From Bacteroidota bacterium (GTDB taxonomy: Bacteria; Bacteroidota; Bacteroidia; Chitinophagales; Chitinophagaceae), in the NCBI GenBank assembly GCA_025363385.1, contig JANYEA010000161.1:1-35363 (forward strand): a DNA stretch of 35,363 bases, read 5' to 3'. The translations under genes were made by a program, and so were the position numbers. Shown in pieces: positions 1-6,624 of the stretch; within the stretch, counting starts at the first letter, position 1, and every line of letters begins with the position of its first letter. Below the pieces are notes generated by a model. The model was not told the DNA's origin, ran no database searches, and worked only from the letters and a program-made list of their open reading frames with translations.

Positions 1-111
1 AACCGTAAAGATTTTGGATTAACATGGAGCGGTGTTACAGAAGCCGGTGGTATAGTGGTAAGTGACGAAGTAAGAATTATAAGTGAAATTCAGTTGATAG
101 AACAGGCATAG
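1..111 (+). CDS. YceI-like protein, C-terminal fragment
   Basis: The window opens inside this gene: frame 1 reads 36 residues and then TAG. The tail begins NRKDFGLTW and continues EAGGIVVSDEV, which matches the last two beta strands of the YceI / polyisoprenoid-binding lipocalin-like fold, where N-R-x-D-F-G-L-x-W and a G-x-x-V-x-D-E-V strand are conserved. YceI proteins are small secreted or periplasmic beta-barrels that bind long isoprenoid or amide lipids. The N-terminal part, including any signal peptide, lies outside the window. A strong hairpin follows the stop. The family call rests on this short tail only. Confidence 0.7.
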   Translation, partial: NRKDFGLTWSGVTEAGGIVVSDEVRIISEIQLIEQA

Positions 112-142
112 TTTTTTCGGGTCAATTGTAAAAAATTGATAT

Positions 143-180
143 AAAAAAATGTCACTTTATTTTAATGTGACATTTTTTTT
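143..180. terminator. bidirectional rho-independent terminator
   Basis: A perfect 13-bp stem (AAAAAAATGTCAC at 143-155 pairs with GTGACATTTTTTT at 167-179) encloses an 11-nt loop. It has an A-run on the left and a T-run on the right, so it can work on both strands. It sits between the convergent YceI-like gene and the phosphopantetheinyl transferase gene, as expected for a shared terminator. Confidence 0.85.
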
Positions 181-240
181 ATTGATGTGTTGTTGCATGT
201 TTTACAACACAAATAAATTTTAATGGAAGGGCGATAAACA

Positions 241-879
241 TTAACTCATCACCCAGGCAATACAGTTATTATTAAAAAATAAAAGATGCACCTGAAGTAT
301 AATCGGGTTATTTTTTAAAACGGTACAATAGGCAATACCACTATTACCTGTTAAAGAAATTTTATCAATATGCAGCTGTTCTTTAAAATCAACCTCGCCA
401 TCGCCATACCATTTATATAAAGATTCTTTGATGCTCCATGCTGCTGTAAGCAGCGAATCATGCAGCAGCTCAATGGAAGAATCTTCAATTGCCTCAATGA
501 TAGCCTGTTCCTTATTGGATAAAAACTTATGTTTTACCCTTGCAACTTTTTCAGTTACCATCTCAATATCTACCCCAACTCTTTTAGTACTGCTTACCAT
601 TACGGCTGCATAATGGCCGCAATGTGAAATGGAGAAGTGATATGCTTCATTTTCCAAAAAAGGTTTTCTTGTATCTGCAATCCGTATCAGCATATATGGA
701 AAATCTGGATATAATTCTTTTAATAAATACCTGCCGGCCAGGTGTTGTAGCTGTTTATGCGGATGTGTGATTTCTGTTTGCAATGGAACATATCGTAAAA
801 AAAAACCTTTTTCTTCGGCTATATGCCAAACACCTAATTTTGTTGTAAGGTTGATATTTTGTTGATAAACGAGCGGCAT
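241..879 (-). CDS. 4'-phosphopantetheinyl transferase superfamily protein
   Basis: A 212-aa protein that would transfer 4'-phosphopantetheine from coenzyme A to a serine of a carrier protein (fatty acid or secondary-metabolite ACP/PCP). Motifs in order are FSISHCGHYAAV (residues 82-93), GVDIE (102-106, metal-binding D104 and E106) and WSIKESLYK (148-156, with the hallmark KES). This is the Sfp/AcpT-type pattern, and the length fits that group. An in-frame ATG at 936 would add 19 residues without family character. I prefer 879, because a weak promoter-like pair on the minus strand (TTG at 952-954, TTATTTTG at 926-933) would start transcription between the two. No carrier protein or synthase gene lies nearby, so the substrate is unknown. 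Confidence 0.88.
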   Translation of the reverse strand: MPLVYQQNINLTTKLGVWHIAEEKGFFLRYVPLQTEITHPHKQLQHLAGRYLLKELYPDFPYMLIRIADTRKPFLENEAYHFSISHCGHYAAVMVSSTKRVGVDIEMVTEKVARVKHKFLSNKEQAIIEAIEDSSIELLHDSLLTAAWSIKESLYKWYGDGEVDFKEQLHIDKISLTGNSGIAYCTVLKNNPIILQVHLLFFNNNCIAWVMS

Positions 880-970
880 TACAAAAATTGAATTGAAGGT
901 TTGGTTATCGAATATTTTATTTTTACAAAATAACAATTAAACATTTTTATACAACAATTTATTACAATCA

Positions 971-1507
971 ATGATCCTTAGCGACACAAGAATTTTAGAA
1001 GAAATAGCAAGTGGTACCATCAAAATTGAACCTTATACAAGAGATTGCCTTGGAAGCAACAGTTACGATGTGCATTTGGGAAAATACCTGGCCACTTATA
1101 TAGACAAAGAACTTGATGCCAAAAAGCATAATACCATTCACCATTTTGAGATCCCAGACGAAGGGATATTATTGCTGCCTCATGAATTTTACCTGGGCGT
1201 TACAGAAGAGTATACCGAAACACATGCACATGTTCCTTTCTTAGAAGGTAAGTCTTCTACTGGCCGTTTAGGCATCGATATCCATGCTACAGCTGGTAAG
1301 GGTGATGTGGGTTTCTGTGGTAACTGGACTTTAGAAATTTCCGTAAAGCAACCCGTTCGTGTGTATTATGGTATGCCGATTGGTCAGCTGATTTATTTCC
1401 CGGTGGATGGAGAAATTGAAGTGAAATACAATCAAAAAGGAAATGCCAAATATAGCGGTCAGCCCAACCGTCCTGTAGAAAGCATGATGTGGAAGAATAA
1501 GTTCTAA
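971..1507 (+). CDS. dcd: dCTP deaminase
   Basis: A 178-aa protein of the dUTPase-like trimer fold that deaminates dCTP to dUTP, feeding dTMP synthesis in the cytoplasm. Visible landmarks are the substrate-binding loop GKSSTGRLG (93-101), the ATAGKGDVGF turn (106-115) and WTLEIS (119-124), whose E122 corresponds to the catalytic glutamate. The start ATG opens directly into the conserved MILSD N-terminus. It is divergent from the phosphopantetheinyl transferase gene, with about 90 bases between. Its TAA stop (1505-1507) directly abuts the stop of the convergent DUF3810 gene, leaving no room for a dedicated terminator. Some relatives, known in archaea, also hydrolyse dUTP; this cannot be decided here. 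Confidence 0.93.
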   Translation: MILSDTRILEEIASGTIKIEPYTRDCLGSNSYDVHLGKYLATYIDKELDAKKHNTIHHFEIPDEGILLLPHEFYLGVTEEYTETHAHVPFLEGKSSTGRLGIDIHATAGKGDVGFCGNWTLEISVKQPVRVYYGMPIGQLIYFPVDGEIEVKYNQKGNAKYSGQPNRPVESMMWKNKF

Positions 1508-2629
1508 TTAGATCTTTCCGAATTTTTTCTTGTAAGCAATAAGCCACGCGATTACATCGTCGTAGCTGTCAATTCCAGCTGCTTGTTTATTTAGCTTCAA
1601 GTATTGATCATACATGCTATTGAAGGCAGGACTGATATTGTTTTTCCTTTTTATAAAAAATTGCCTGATCTCTTTACGATCTTTACGAACGAGACTATCT
1701 AAATAACTTCGATTGTATTTGATCATTTGTTCAAATGCAGGGAAGTCTTTTTCTTTACCATAGAGCAAGATTTCTGCACCCTGAGCATAACTGAATAATT
1801 CTAAATACACTGAATATCGGAAATAGGGGTCTTTTGAATGAGAAGCTGTGAGGTACCCCACAAAATTGGCTTCCGATTCGCTGGCATAACCTAATTGATG
1901 GGCCATTTCATGACAGGTAATAAATGGTACCATAATTCTGGGAATATCTGACCTCACTTGTGCTTCTCCCGTGAATGGATTGAAATAGCCAGTAAATCCC
2001 ACAAAATCGCCTATTTGGCTATACAGGCTTTTCTTTACCGTTTGATTTCGATAGGTAAGAAAATGGTAGTTCCGCGATTGATCCTGATAGTTTTTATATG
2101 CTTCCCGGTTGATGTTGGTAAAATCCTTCTCAGCCAAGTTGGTATCTTTTAATTGCCTTCTGCAGGCATTTAAGCTATCCATTAAATCCTTTGTAATTTG
2201 AACCACTGCTTCTTTCTGATAGGGTTCTGGATCTAAATTAAGCTGATAAGCAATGCCCATCCGATCGTAGTTCAAGCCCCAGATCAGTTTAAAAACGATA
2301 TATAACCAAAGTAGTTTACGAACCACTATTATTAAGCCCGCACCAAAGTAGTTTACAGTAAATCCCAATCTGAAGCCAGCGATGATCCATCTTATCAGAT
2401 TTACAAATAATGAAAAGCCTACTAACACATATAAAATATCTCCAATACTAAAAGGGAGATTTCGGGTAATCATTCTAAAGGTATTGCCGATGGCAGGATA
2501 CCATTGATTGGAATAATATTCCTCTACCTGAAGGCTAAAAAAGGAAAATATGAAGATCAATATGGCTGGGAAAAGCAATAATCCTAGAGAAATAAGTGCT
2601 TTTACAGTTATCTTTGCCTCGGCTTTCAT
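1508..2629 (-). CDS. DUF3810 family membrane protein with HExxH metallopeptidase motif
   Basis: A 373-aa protein with three predicted membrane segments near the N-terminus (about residues 12-32, 65-85 and 95-118), followed by a long soluble part. The soluble part contains CHEMAHQLGYASESEANFVGYL, which is HExxH plus a downstream E in the gluzincin arrangement, so a zinc-dependent peptidase active site is likely. This architecture matches DUF3810, a family I associate with Bacteroidota and Firmicutes whose substrate is not known to me. It converges on dcd with directly adjacent stop codons. The soluble part also has several positively charged stretches near the C-terminus. The family call is good; the peptidase activity is inferred from the motif alone. 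Confidence 0.82.
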   Translation of the reverse strand: MKAEAKITVKALISLGLLLFPAILIFIFSFFSLQVEEYYSNQWYPAIGNTFRMITRNLPFSIGDILYVLVGFSLFVNLIRWIIAGFRLGFTVNYFGAGLIIVVRKLLWLYIVFKLIWGLNYDRMGIAYQLNLDPEPYQKEAVVQITKDLMDSLNACRRQLKDTNLAEKDFTNINREAYKNYQDQSRNYHFLTYRNQTVKKSLYSQIGDFVGFTGYFNPFTGEAQVRSDIPRIMVPFITCHEMAHQLGYASESEANFVGYLTASHSKDPYFRYSVYLELFSYAQGAEILLYGKEKDFPAFEQMIKYNRSYLDSLVRKDRKEIRQFFIKRKNNISPAFNSMYDQYLKLNKQAAGIDSYDDVIAWLIAYKKKFGKI

Positions 2630-2702
2630 AGGTACAAATTTGCGTATTATATCTGTTATTCAGCACTGTTGATAAATGAATCTCGTTTTAGAGCGATTTT
2701 CC

Positions 2703-2734
2703 TTTGGCAGTTTTGCGTAATTGAACTACCTTTG
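2703..2734 (+). promoter_or_regulatory. Bacteroidota-type promoter of the YceD-rpmF-plsX operon
   Basis: TTTG at 2703-2706 and TACCTTTG at 2727-2734 are separated by 20 nt. This matches the Bacteroidota consensus (TTTG, 19-21 nt, TAnnTTTG) exactly. The predicted transcription start lies near 2740, leaving a leader of about 15 nt with AAAAAGAGG just before the ATG at 2755. Confidence 0.75.
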
Positions 2735-2754
2735 CGAGCCTTTAAAAAGAGGAT

Positions 2755-3303
2755 ATGAGTCATCGGAGGGAATTTGAAATAGCATTTGTGGGTTTGAAAC
2801 CGGGGATTCATGTATTCGAATATCGAATAGACGATGAGTTCTTTGCACACTATGGCGAACAGGATTTTATTAATCTCGATGCCAATGTGAAGCTGAATTT
2901 GGAAAAAAATTCCGGATTCATGCAATTGAAATTCGACATTGACGGAGCGGCTAATGTAGATTGTGATCGTTGTGGAAACCTTTTACCTATGCAGCTTTGG
3001 GACGAATTCAACATTGTCGTAAAGTTGGTGGAGGATCCAGAACAAATGAATGAGTCGGAAGAAGATCCTGATATTTATTATATCAGCAGGGGCGAAAGTC
3101 ATTTGCATTTAGCAGATTGGATTTTCGAGTTCATCAACCTAAGTTTTCCTTTACAGAAAATGTGTAAGGAAAATGAAATAGGCGGACCAAAATGCAATTT
3201 GGAAGTATTAGAAAAGTTGCGAAAAATGGAAGAGGAAGCAAACAGGGATACTACCCCAAATACGGTATGGAAGGGTTTAGATCAGTTTAAAAACTTAGAA
3301 TAA
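2755..3303 (+). CDS. YceD/DUF177 family protein (large ribosomal subunit biogenesis)
   Basis: A 182-aa acidic protein. The YceD family is needed for normal 23S rRNA accumulation and is almost always encoded just upstream of rpmF, as here (28 bases between the genes). A CDRC motif (C70, C73) and a second cysteine pair further on (C137, C147) could together bind a metal; I infer this from spacing only. The C-terminal third is highly charged (EEDPD, KMEEEANRD), usual in the family. The gene begins the YceD-L32-PlsX operon, which links ribosome assembly to phospholipid precursor synthesis. The start ATG is fixed by a near-consensus promoter 20-50 bases upstream. Confidence 0.85.
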   Translation: MSHRREFEIAFVGLKPGIHVFEYRIDDEFFAHYGEQDFINLDANVKLNLEKNSGFMQLKFDIDGAANVDCDRCGNLLPMQLWDEFNIVVKLVEDPEQMNESEEDPDIYYISRGESHLHLADWIFEFINLSFPLQKMCKENEIGGPKCNLEVLEKLRKMEEEANRDTTPNTVWKGLDQFKNLE

Positions 3304-3331
3304 TTTTTTTTGATATTATAAATTTCGAATT

Positions 3332-3526
3332 ATGCCAAATCCTAAACGCAGACATTCTCAGCAACGTAGTGCTAAGAGAAGAACACACTATAAGGCTCAG
3401 GAAGTGACCCTAAGTAAGGACACAACCACAGGAGAATTACATGTACGCCATCGTGCGCATGTGAGCGAAGGCAAATTGTTCTACAAAGGAAAGTTAGTAG
3501 CAGAAAAAGCTCCTCTTAAAGCATAA
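3332..3526 (+). CDS. rpmF: 50S ribosomal protein L32 (cysteine-free form)
   Basis: A 64-aa basic protein starting MPNPKRRHSQQRSAKRRTH, the standard L32 N-terminus. It is a structural protein of the large ribosomal subunit near the peptidyl-transferase exit region. L32 of many bacteria carries a four-cysteine zinc ribbon in the second half. This copy has no cysteine at all and reads TTTGELHVRHRAHVSEG there, so it is the zinc-independent form, as I recall for flavobacteria-like relatives. It lies between YceD (28 bases upstream) and plsX (36 bases downstream), the usual order. Confidence 0.97.
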   Translation: MPNPKRRHSQQRSAKRRTHYKAQEVTLSKDTTTGELHVRHRAHVSEGKLFYKGKLVAEKAPLKA

Positions 3527-3562
3527 CCTTTTAGTTCCAATTTTATCCTTAGCTTACCGCAC

Positions 3563-4513
3563 ATGAATATTGGCTTAGACATGATGGGTGGAGATTTTGC
3601 ACCGCTTGAGGCGGTGAAAGGCTTGAAGCAATTCTTGTCTGTCAATACCAGTGCAGCTACTATATTTTGTATAGGTGATGAAGCCTTGATTCAACCTTTA
3701 TTGGATGAATACCAGGTTACATCACCTTTACTGCATTTAATACATGCCCCAGAAGTAATTGGCTATCACGAACATCCTACTAAAGCTCTAAAAGAAAAAC
3801 AGAAATCTTCCATCAGTATCGGATACCATCTGCTGGCTACTGGAAAAATTGACGCTTTTATTAGTGCAGGAAATACCGGTGCCATGCTGGTTGGCGCTAT
3901 GTTCAGCATCAAACCGATTGAAGGGGTGGTGCGCCCCTGCGTTTCGGGCGTTGTTCCAAAATCGAACGGAGAAACGGGTGTTATATTGGATGTAGGTTTA
4001 AATGCCGATTGCAAGCCGGAGCTCTTGAATCAGTTTGCGTTATTGGGCAGTTTATACGCACAGCATATCTTAAAAGTAAGCAATCCCAAAGTTGGCTTAT
4101 TAAATGTGGGGGAAGAAGAAGGCAAGGGTAATATCTTATCGCAAGCCACATTCCCACTCCTCAAAGAAAATACACAGATCAATTTTATCGGCAATATGGA
4201 AGGCCGTGATATTTTCACTGAAAAAGCAGACGTCATTGTTTGCGATGGTTTCACAGGAAATATCATCTTGAAAATGGCAGAAAGCGTGTACGACTTAGCC
4301 GCCCTCCGCAATTTTGATCAGGATGCCTATTTTAATCGTTTTCACTACGAAAACTACGGTGGCTCACCGGTTCTAGGTGTAGCAAAACCCGTAATCATTG
4401 GCCACGGCATCAGCAGCCTCAAAGCATTCAGCAATATGCTAGGCCTAGCCGTACAAATGGTTCAATCTGATATATGCAGCAAAATGGCAGAGAGTTTTAA
4501 AGCCAATAATTAA
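3563..4513 (+). CDS. plsX: phosphate acyltransferase PlsX
   Basis: A 316-aa soluble, membrane-associated enzyme that converts acyl-ACP and phosphate to acyl-phosphate, the donor for PlsY in phosphatidic acid synthesis. It opens with GLDMMGGDFAP (4-14), the family signature, followed by AGNTGAMLVGA and later CDGFTGNIILKMAE, both typical. The length is normal. It is the third gene of the YceD-rpmF-plsX operon. In many relatives fabH follows directly. Here the next 359 bases are non-coding and repeat-bearing, and no fabH is in the window, so the local order appears broken after this gene. Confidence 0.96.
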   Translation: MNIGLDMMGGDFAPLEAVKGLKQFLSVNTSAATIFCIGDEALIQPLLDEYQVTSPLLHLIHAPEVIGYHEHPTKALKEKQKSSISIGYHLLATGKIDAFISAGNTGAMLVGAMFSIKPIEGVVRPCVSGVVPKSNGETGVILDVGLNADCKPELLNQFALLGSLYAQHILKVSNPKVGLLNVGEEEGKGNILSQATFPLLKENTQINFIGNMEGRDIFTEKADVIVCDGFTGNIILKMAESVYDLAALRNFDQDAYFNRFHYENYGGSPVLGVAKPVIIGHGISSLKAFSNMLGLAVQMVQSDICSKMAESFKANN

Positions 4514-4592
4514 TCTTCTACTGTCGTTAGTTTTAGTGATTGATATTCCATTTTTCACTTTTATCTTTTATCTTAACATTTACCCACCTCTG

Positions 4593-4610
4593 CCCCTCCC
4601 AGGAGGGGAT
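4593..4610 (-). repeat. REP-like short palindrome, copy 1
   Basis: Read on the minus strand, this is ATCCCCTCCTGGGAGGGG, a near-perfect palindrome (CCCCTCC facing GGAGGGG). The same 18-mer with two changes occurs at 15693-15710 on the plus strand. GCAGAGGTGGG follows on the minus strand, a tail I associate with GGAGGGG-type interspersed repeats in Bacteroidota. It has no T-tract suited to a plsX terminator. Confidence 0.6.
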
Positions 4611-4634
4611 GACTAGGCATTTTTTCCTCCATTC

Positions 4635-4662
4635 CTCACTTCTCACTGCTCACTCCTCACTT
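4635..4662 (+). repeat. tandem heptamer CTCACTN, four copies
   Basis: Four consecutive 7-mers read CTCACTT, CTCACTG, CTCACTC and CTCACTT, with only the seventh base varying. It is a simple-sequence tract in the non-coding region after plsX. The vocabulary resembles the TTTTCACTCTTATC repeat at 30361. Confidence 0.8.
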
Positions 4663-4798
4663 GTTTTAACCACTCATCATAAAGCAAAAAATTCTTTTTT
4701 AGCCCCCCATTTCTCTGAAAGGCCTGATTTTACTGCATTCCAAAGCAAAACACATTATTTTAGTAAGACTATTACTATCCTTTCTATGGTATTATGTA

Positions 4799-4829
4799 TT
4801 GCATAGTTCTAAAAAAGCCCTTATCTTTG
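4799..4829 (+). promoter_or_regulatory. Bacteroidota-type promoter of the small peptide gene
   Basis: TTG (4799-4801), 20 nt, then TATCTTTG (4822-4829): an exact match to the TTG / TAnnTTTG pattern. The expected transcript start is near 4835, giving a leader of about 38 nt rich in AAAAACAA before the ATG at 4873. Confidence 0.7.
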
Positions 4830-4872
4830 TTCTATCAAAGTAAAAAAACAATCACAACAAAAAAACAATTTT

Positions 4873-5055
4873 ATGAAAAAGTTCCTTTTTAATTTACAAG
4901 TAATCGCCATTTTAGCTTTTGTTCCAGCAATCACCTACGCTTATTTGCATACCGATACTGCAAAAGATAACAATACCGTTAAAATAGAAAACACCAACGA
5001 CATGAGTGGTAAACATCAAACAACCGGCGTGATTCGTTTAATCAGTGGCCTATAA
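4873..5055 (+). CDS. small secreted or membrane-anchored peptide, unknown function
   Basis: A 60-aa product that I do not recognise. It starts MKKFLFNLQVIAILAFVPAI, a charged start followed by a hydrophobic stretch typical of a signal peptide or single membrane anchor. If cleaved after TYA (about residue 23), the mature peptide would be about 37 residues, polar, with an NNTVKIENTND segment and no cysteines. Support for a real gene comes from the exact-consensus promoter just upstream, a clean ATG and the signal-like N-terminus. It has its own promoter and a hairpin after it (5081-5101), so it is probably monocistronic. Confidence 0.55.
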   Translation: MKKFLFNLQVIAILAFVPAITYAYLHTDTAKDNNTVKIENTNDMSGKHQTTGVIRLISGL

Positions 5056-5080
5056 GTTTTGAAAGTTGAATTATTCGCCA

Positions 5081-5101
5081 AACACTCGAAATGAGAGTGT
5101 T
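5081..5101. promoter_or_regulatory. inverted repeat at the cystathionine beta-synthase promoter
   Basis: AACACTC (5081-5087) and GAGTGTT (5095-5101) form a 7-bp inverted repeat around GAAATGA. It lies just upstream of TATCTTTG (5110-5117), covering the place where the -33 contact would be. It could be an operator or the terminator of the preceding small gene; no long T-tract follows, which slightly favours an operator. Confidence 0.4.
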
Positions 5102-5109
5102 CAAAACTA

Positions 5110-5117
5110 TATCTTTG
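5110..5117 (+). promoter_or_regulatory. -7 promoter element of cystathionine beta-synthase
   Basis: TATCTTTG matches TAnnTTTG exactly, 20 bases before the ATG at 5138. The -33 region is poor (TCG near 5086-5088), which would fit a promoter needing an activator or controlled at the overlapping inverted repeat. Confidence 0.5.
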
Positions 5118-5137
5118 TCGCAAACAAGTGTTAGTTT

Positions 5138-6493
5138 ATGTGGTTGAATAATATCCTAGAAACAATTGGTAATACCCCATTGATTAAGATCAACAAGATT
5201 ACCAAAGATTTACCTGCAACGGTTTTAGCCAAAGTAGAATACTTCAACCCCGGTAACAGCATCAAAGACCGCATGGCTTTAAAAATGCTGGAAGTAGCAG
5301 AAAAGGAAGGTAAAATTAAACCTGGTGGAACCATCATTGAAGGCACTAGTGGAAATACGGGAATGGGCTTGGCTCTTGCCGCAGTAGTGAAAGGCTACAA
5401 ATGCATTTTCACCACTACCGATAAACAATCGAAAGAAAAAGCGGATATACTCAAGGCTGTAGGCGCAGAAGTAATTGTTTGCCCTACCAACGTAGAACCG
5501 TCCGACCCTCGCTCCTATTATTCAGTATCGAAAAGACTCGCAACCGAAGTTCCCAACTCCTGGTATGTGAATCAATACGATAACCTCGCGAATCGATTGG
5601 CGCATTATGAGCAAACCGGCCCTGAAATCTGGGATCAAACCGAAGGAAAAATCACCCATTTAGTGGTGGCAACCGGCACCGGTGGCACCATCGTTGGCAC
5701 GGCAAAATACCTCAAAGAAAAAAATCCGAACATTCAAATCTGGGCCATTGATAGTTTTGGCTCCCTACTCAAAAAATATTTCGAAACCGGCGAAGAAGAT
5801 CAGAAGGAAGTGTATCCGTATATATCAGAAGGTTTTGGCGAAGATTTTGTGCCTGCCAACTATGATATGAGCGTAATAGATCTGTTCGAAAAAGTAACTG
5901 ATAAAGATGGCGCAGTAATGGCCCGACGCATTGCTAAAGAAGAGGGACTATTCTGTGGATACAGCGCTGGCAGCTGCTTACAAGGCGTGATGCAATTGAA
6001 AGACCATTTGAAAAAAGAAGATGTGGTGGTTTGTATTTTTCACGACCATGGTAGCAGGTATGTAGCAAAAATTTATAACGATGAGTGGATGATGGAGAGA
6101 GGTTTTTTAGATGTGAAAACCTTCAAGGATATTGTAAGTGGAAGAACCAGTCAACGTTTAGTAACTGTAGCTCCTACCGATACGGTATCTCGGGCAGTAG
6201 AATTAATGAAAAAATATGATATCGAACATATCCCGGTAATCTCAAATGCTGAATTGGTTGGTGCGGTTAGTGAAACCGGATTATTCATGAAAGTATTTAG
6301 TAACCCTGAAATCAGAAATGAATCTGTGGCTTCTGTTTTAGAAGCGGCCTATCCCATCGTAGCGTTTGATACACCTGTTGAAAGACTGGGCAGTTTAATT
6401 ACCAAAGAAAATGGTGCAGTATTGGCTAAAGATGATAAAGGTGATTTTCATATTGTAACAAAATACGACGTGATTCAAAGTCTTGCCAAATAA
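5138..6493 (+). CDS. cystathionine beta-synthase (PLP domain plus CBS pair)
   Basis: A 451-aa cytoplasmic enzyme. The first 325 or so residues are a fold-type II PLP domain: NSIKDR with the Schiff-base lysine K43, EGTSGNTG for substrate carboxylate binding (68-75), and GTGGTIVGTAKYL for phosphate binding (about 178-190). The last 115 or so residues are a tandem CBS-domain (Bateman) module with TVAPTDTVSRAVELMKKYDIEHIPV, which usually binds adenosyl ligands. It would condense serine and homocysteine to cystathionine; a cysteine-synthase-like activity cannot be excluded. There is no heme-binding N-terminal extension like the animal enzyme. It is a single gene behind its own promoter, with a 20-bp palindrome after its stop. 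Confidence 0.9.
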   Translation: MWLNNILETIGNTPLIKINKITKDLPATVLAKVEYFNPGNSIKDRMALKMLEVAEKEGKIKPGGTIIEGTSGNTGMGLALAAVVKGYKCIFTTTDKQSKEKADILKAVGAEVIVCPTNVEPSDPRSYYSVSKRLATEVPNSWYVNQYDNLANRLAHYEQTGPEIWDQTEGKITHLVVATGTGGTIVGTAKYLKEKNPNIQIWAIDSFGSLLKKYFETGEEDQKEVYPYISEGFGEDFVPANYDMSVIDLFEKVTDKDGAVMARRIAKEEGLFCGYSAGSCLQGVMQLKDHLKKEDVVVCIFHDHGSRYVAKIYNDEWMMERGFLDVKTFKDIVSGRTSQRLVTVAPTDTVSRAVELMKKYDIEHIPVISNAELVGAVSETGLFMKVFSNPEIRNESVASVLEAAYPIVAFDTPVERLGSLITKENGAVLAKDDKGDFHIVTKYDVIQSLAK

Positions 6494-6498
6494 TGATT

Positions 6499-6518
6499 CA
6501 CATCAATCGATTGATGTG
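6499..6518. repeat. 20-bp perfect palindrome after the CBS gene
   Basis: CACATCAATCGATTGATGTG is fully self-complementary with no loop. It starts 5 bases after the cystathionine beta-synthase stop and 107 bases before fba. No T-run follows (CATAGCG comes next), so a rho-independent terminator is doubtful. A dimeric regulator site acting on fba is an alternative. Confidence 0.55.
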
Positions 6519-6624
6519 CATAGCGTTTAATCTGCTCAAAGCTAACAAACGTTTGGGCTATATTTTGTATATTTACAACTCCTAATTCGCAATAAATTAT
6601 TTTAAATAAAACCACATACTAATC

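Larger units (their letters stand above)
4514..4872. other. non-coding stretch between plsX and a small peptide gene
   Basis: These 359 bases hold no credible gene. From left to right they contain a pyrimidine-rich run of TTTTATC-like units (about 4551-4574), a 16-bp palindrome (4593-4608), four CTCACTN heptamers (4635-4662), and the promoter of the downstream peptide gene (4799-4829). An open frame at 4540-4806 only translates these repeats (serine, histidine and leucine runs) and has no RBS or family character. Confidence 0.7.

Noticed and set aside
2656..2925. Minus-strand open frame of 89 codons over the YceD start
   Set aside because: It overlaps the promoter and the N-terminal coding region of the YceD gene and shows no family character.
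4635..4662. CTCACTN heptamers as a possible CRISPR array
   Set aside because: The units are 7 bp with no spacers; this is a simple tandem repeat and no cas genes are present.
4540..4806. An 88-codon open frame downstream of plsX
   Set aside because: It translates the pyrimidine-rich repeat tract into serine, leucine and histidine runs, has no RBS or promoter, and overlaps the promoter of the next gene.
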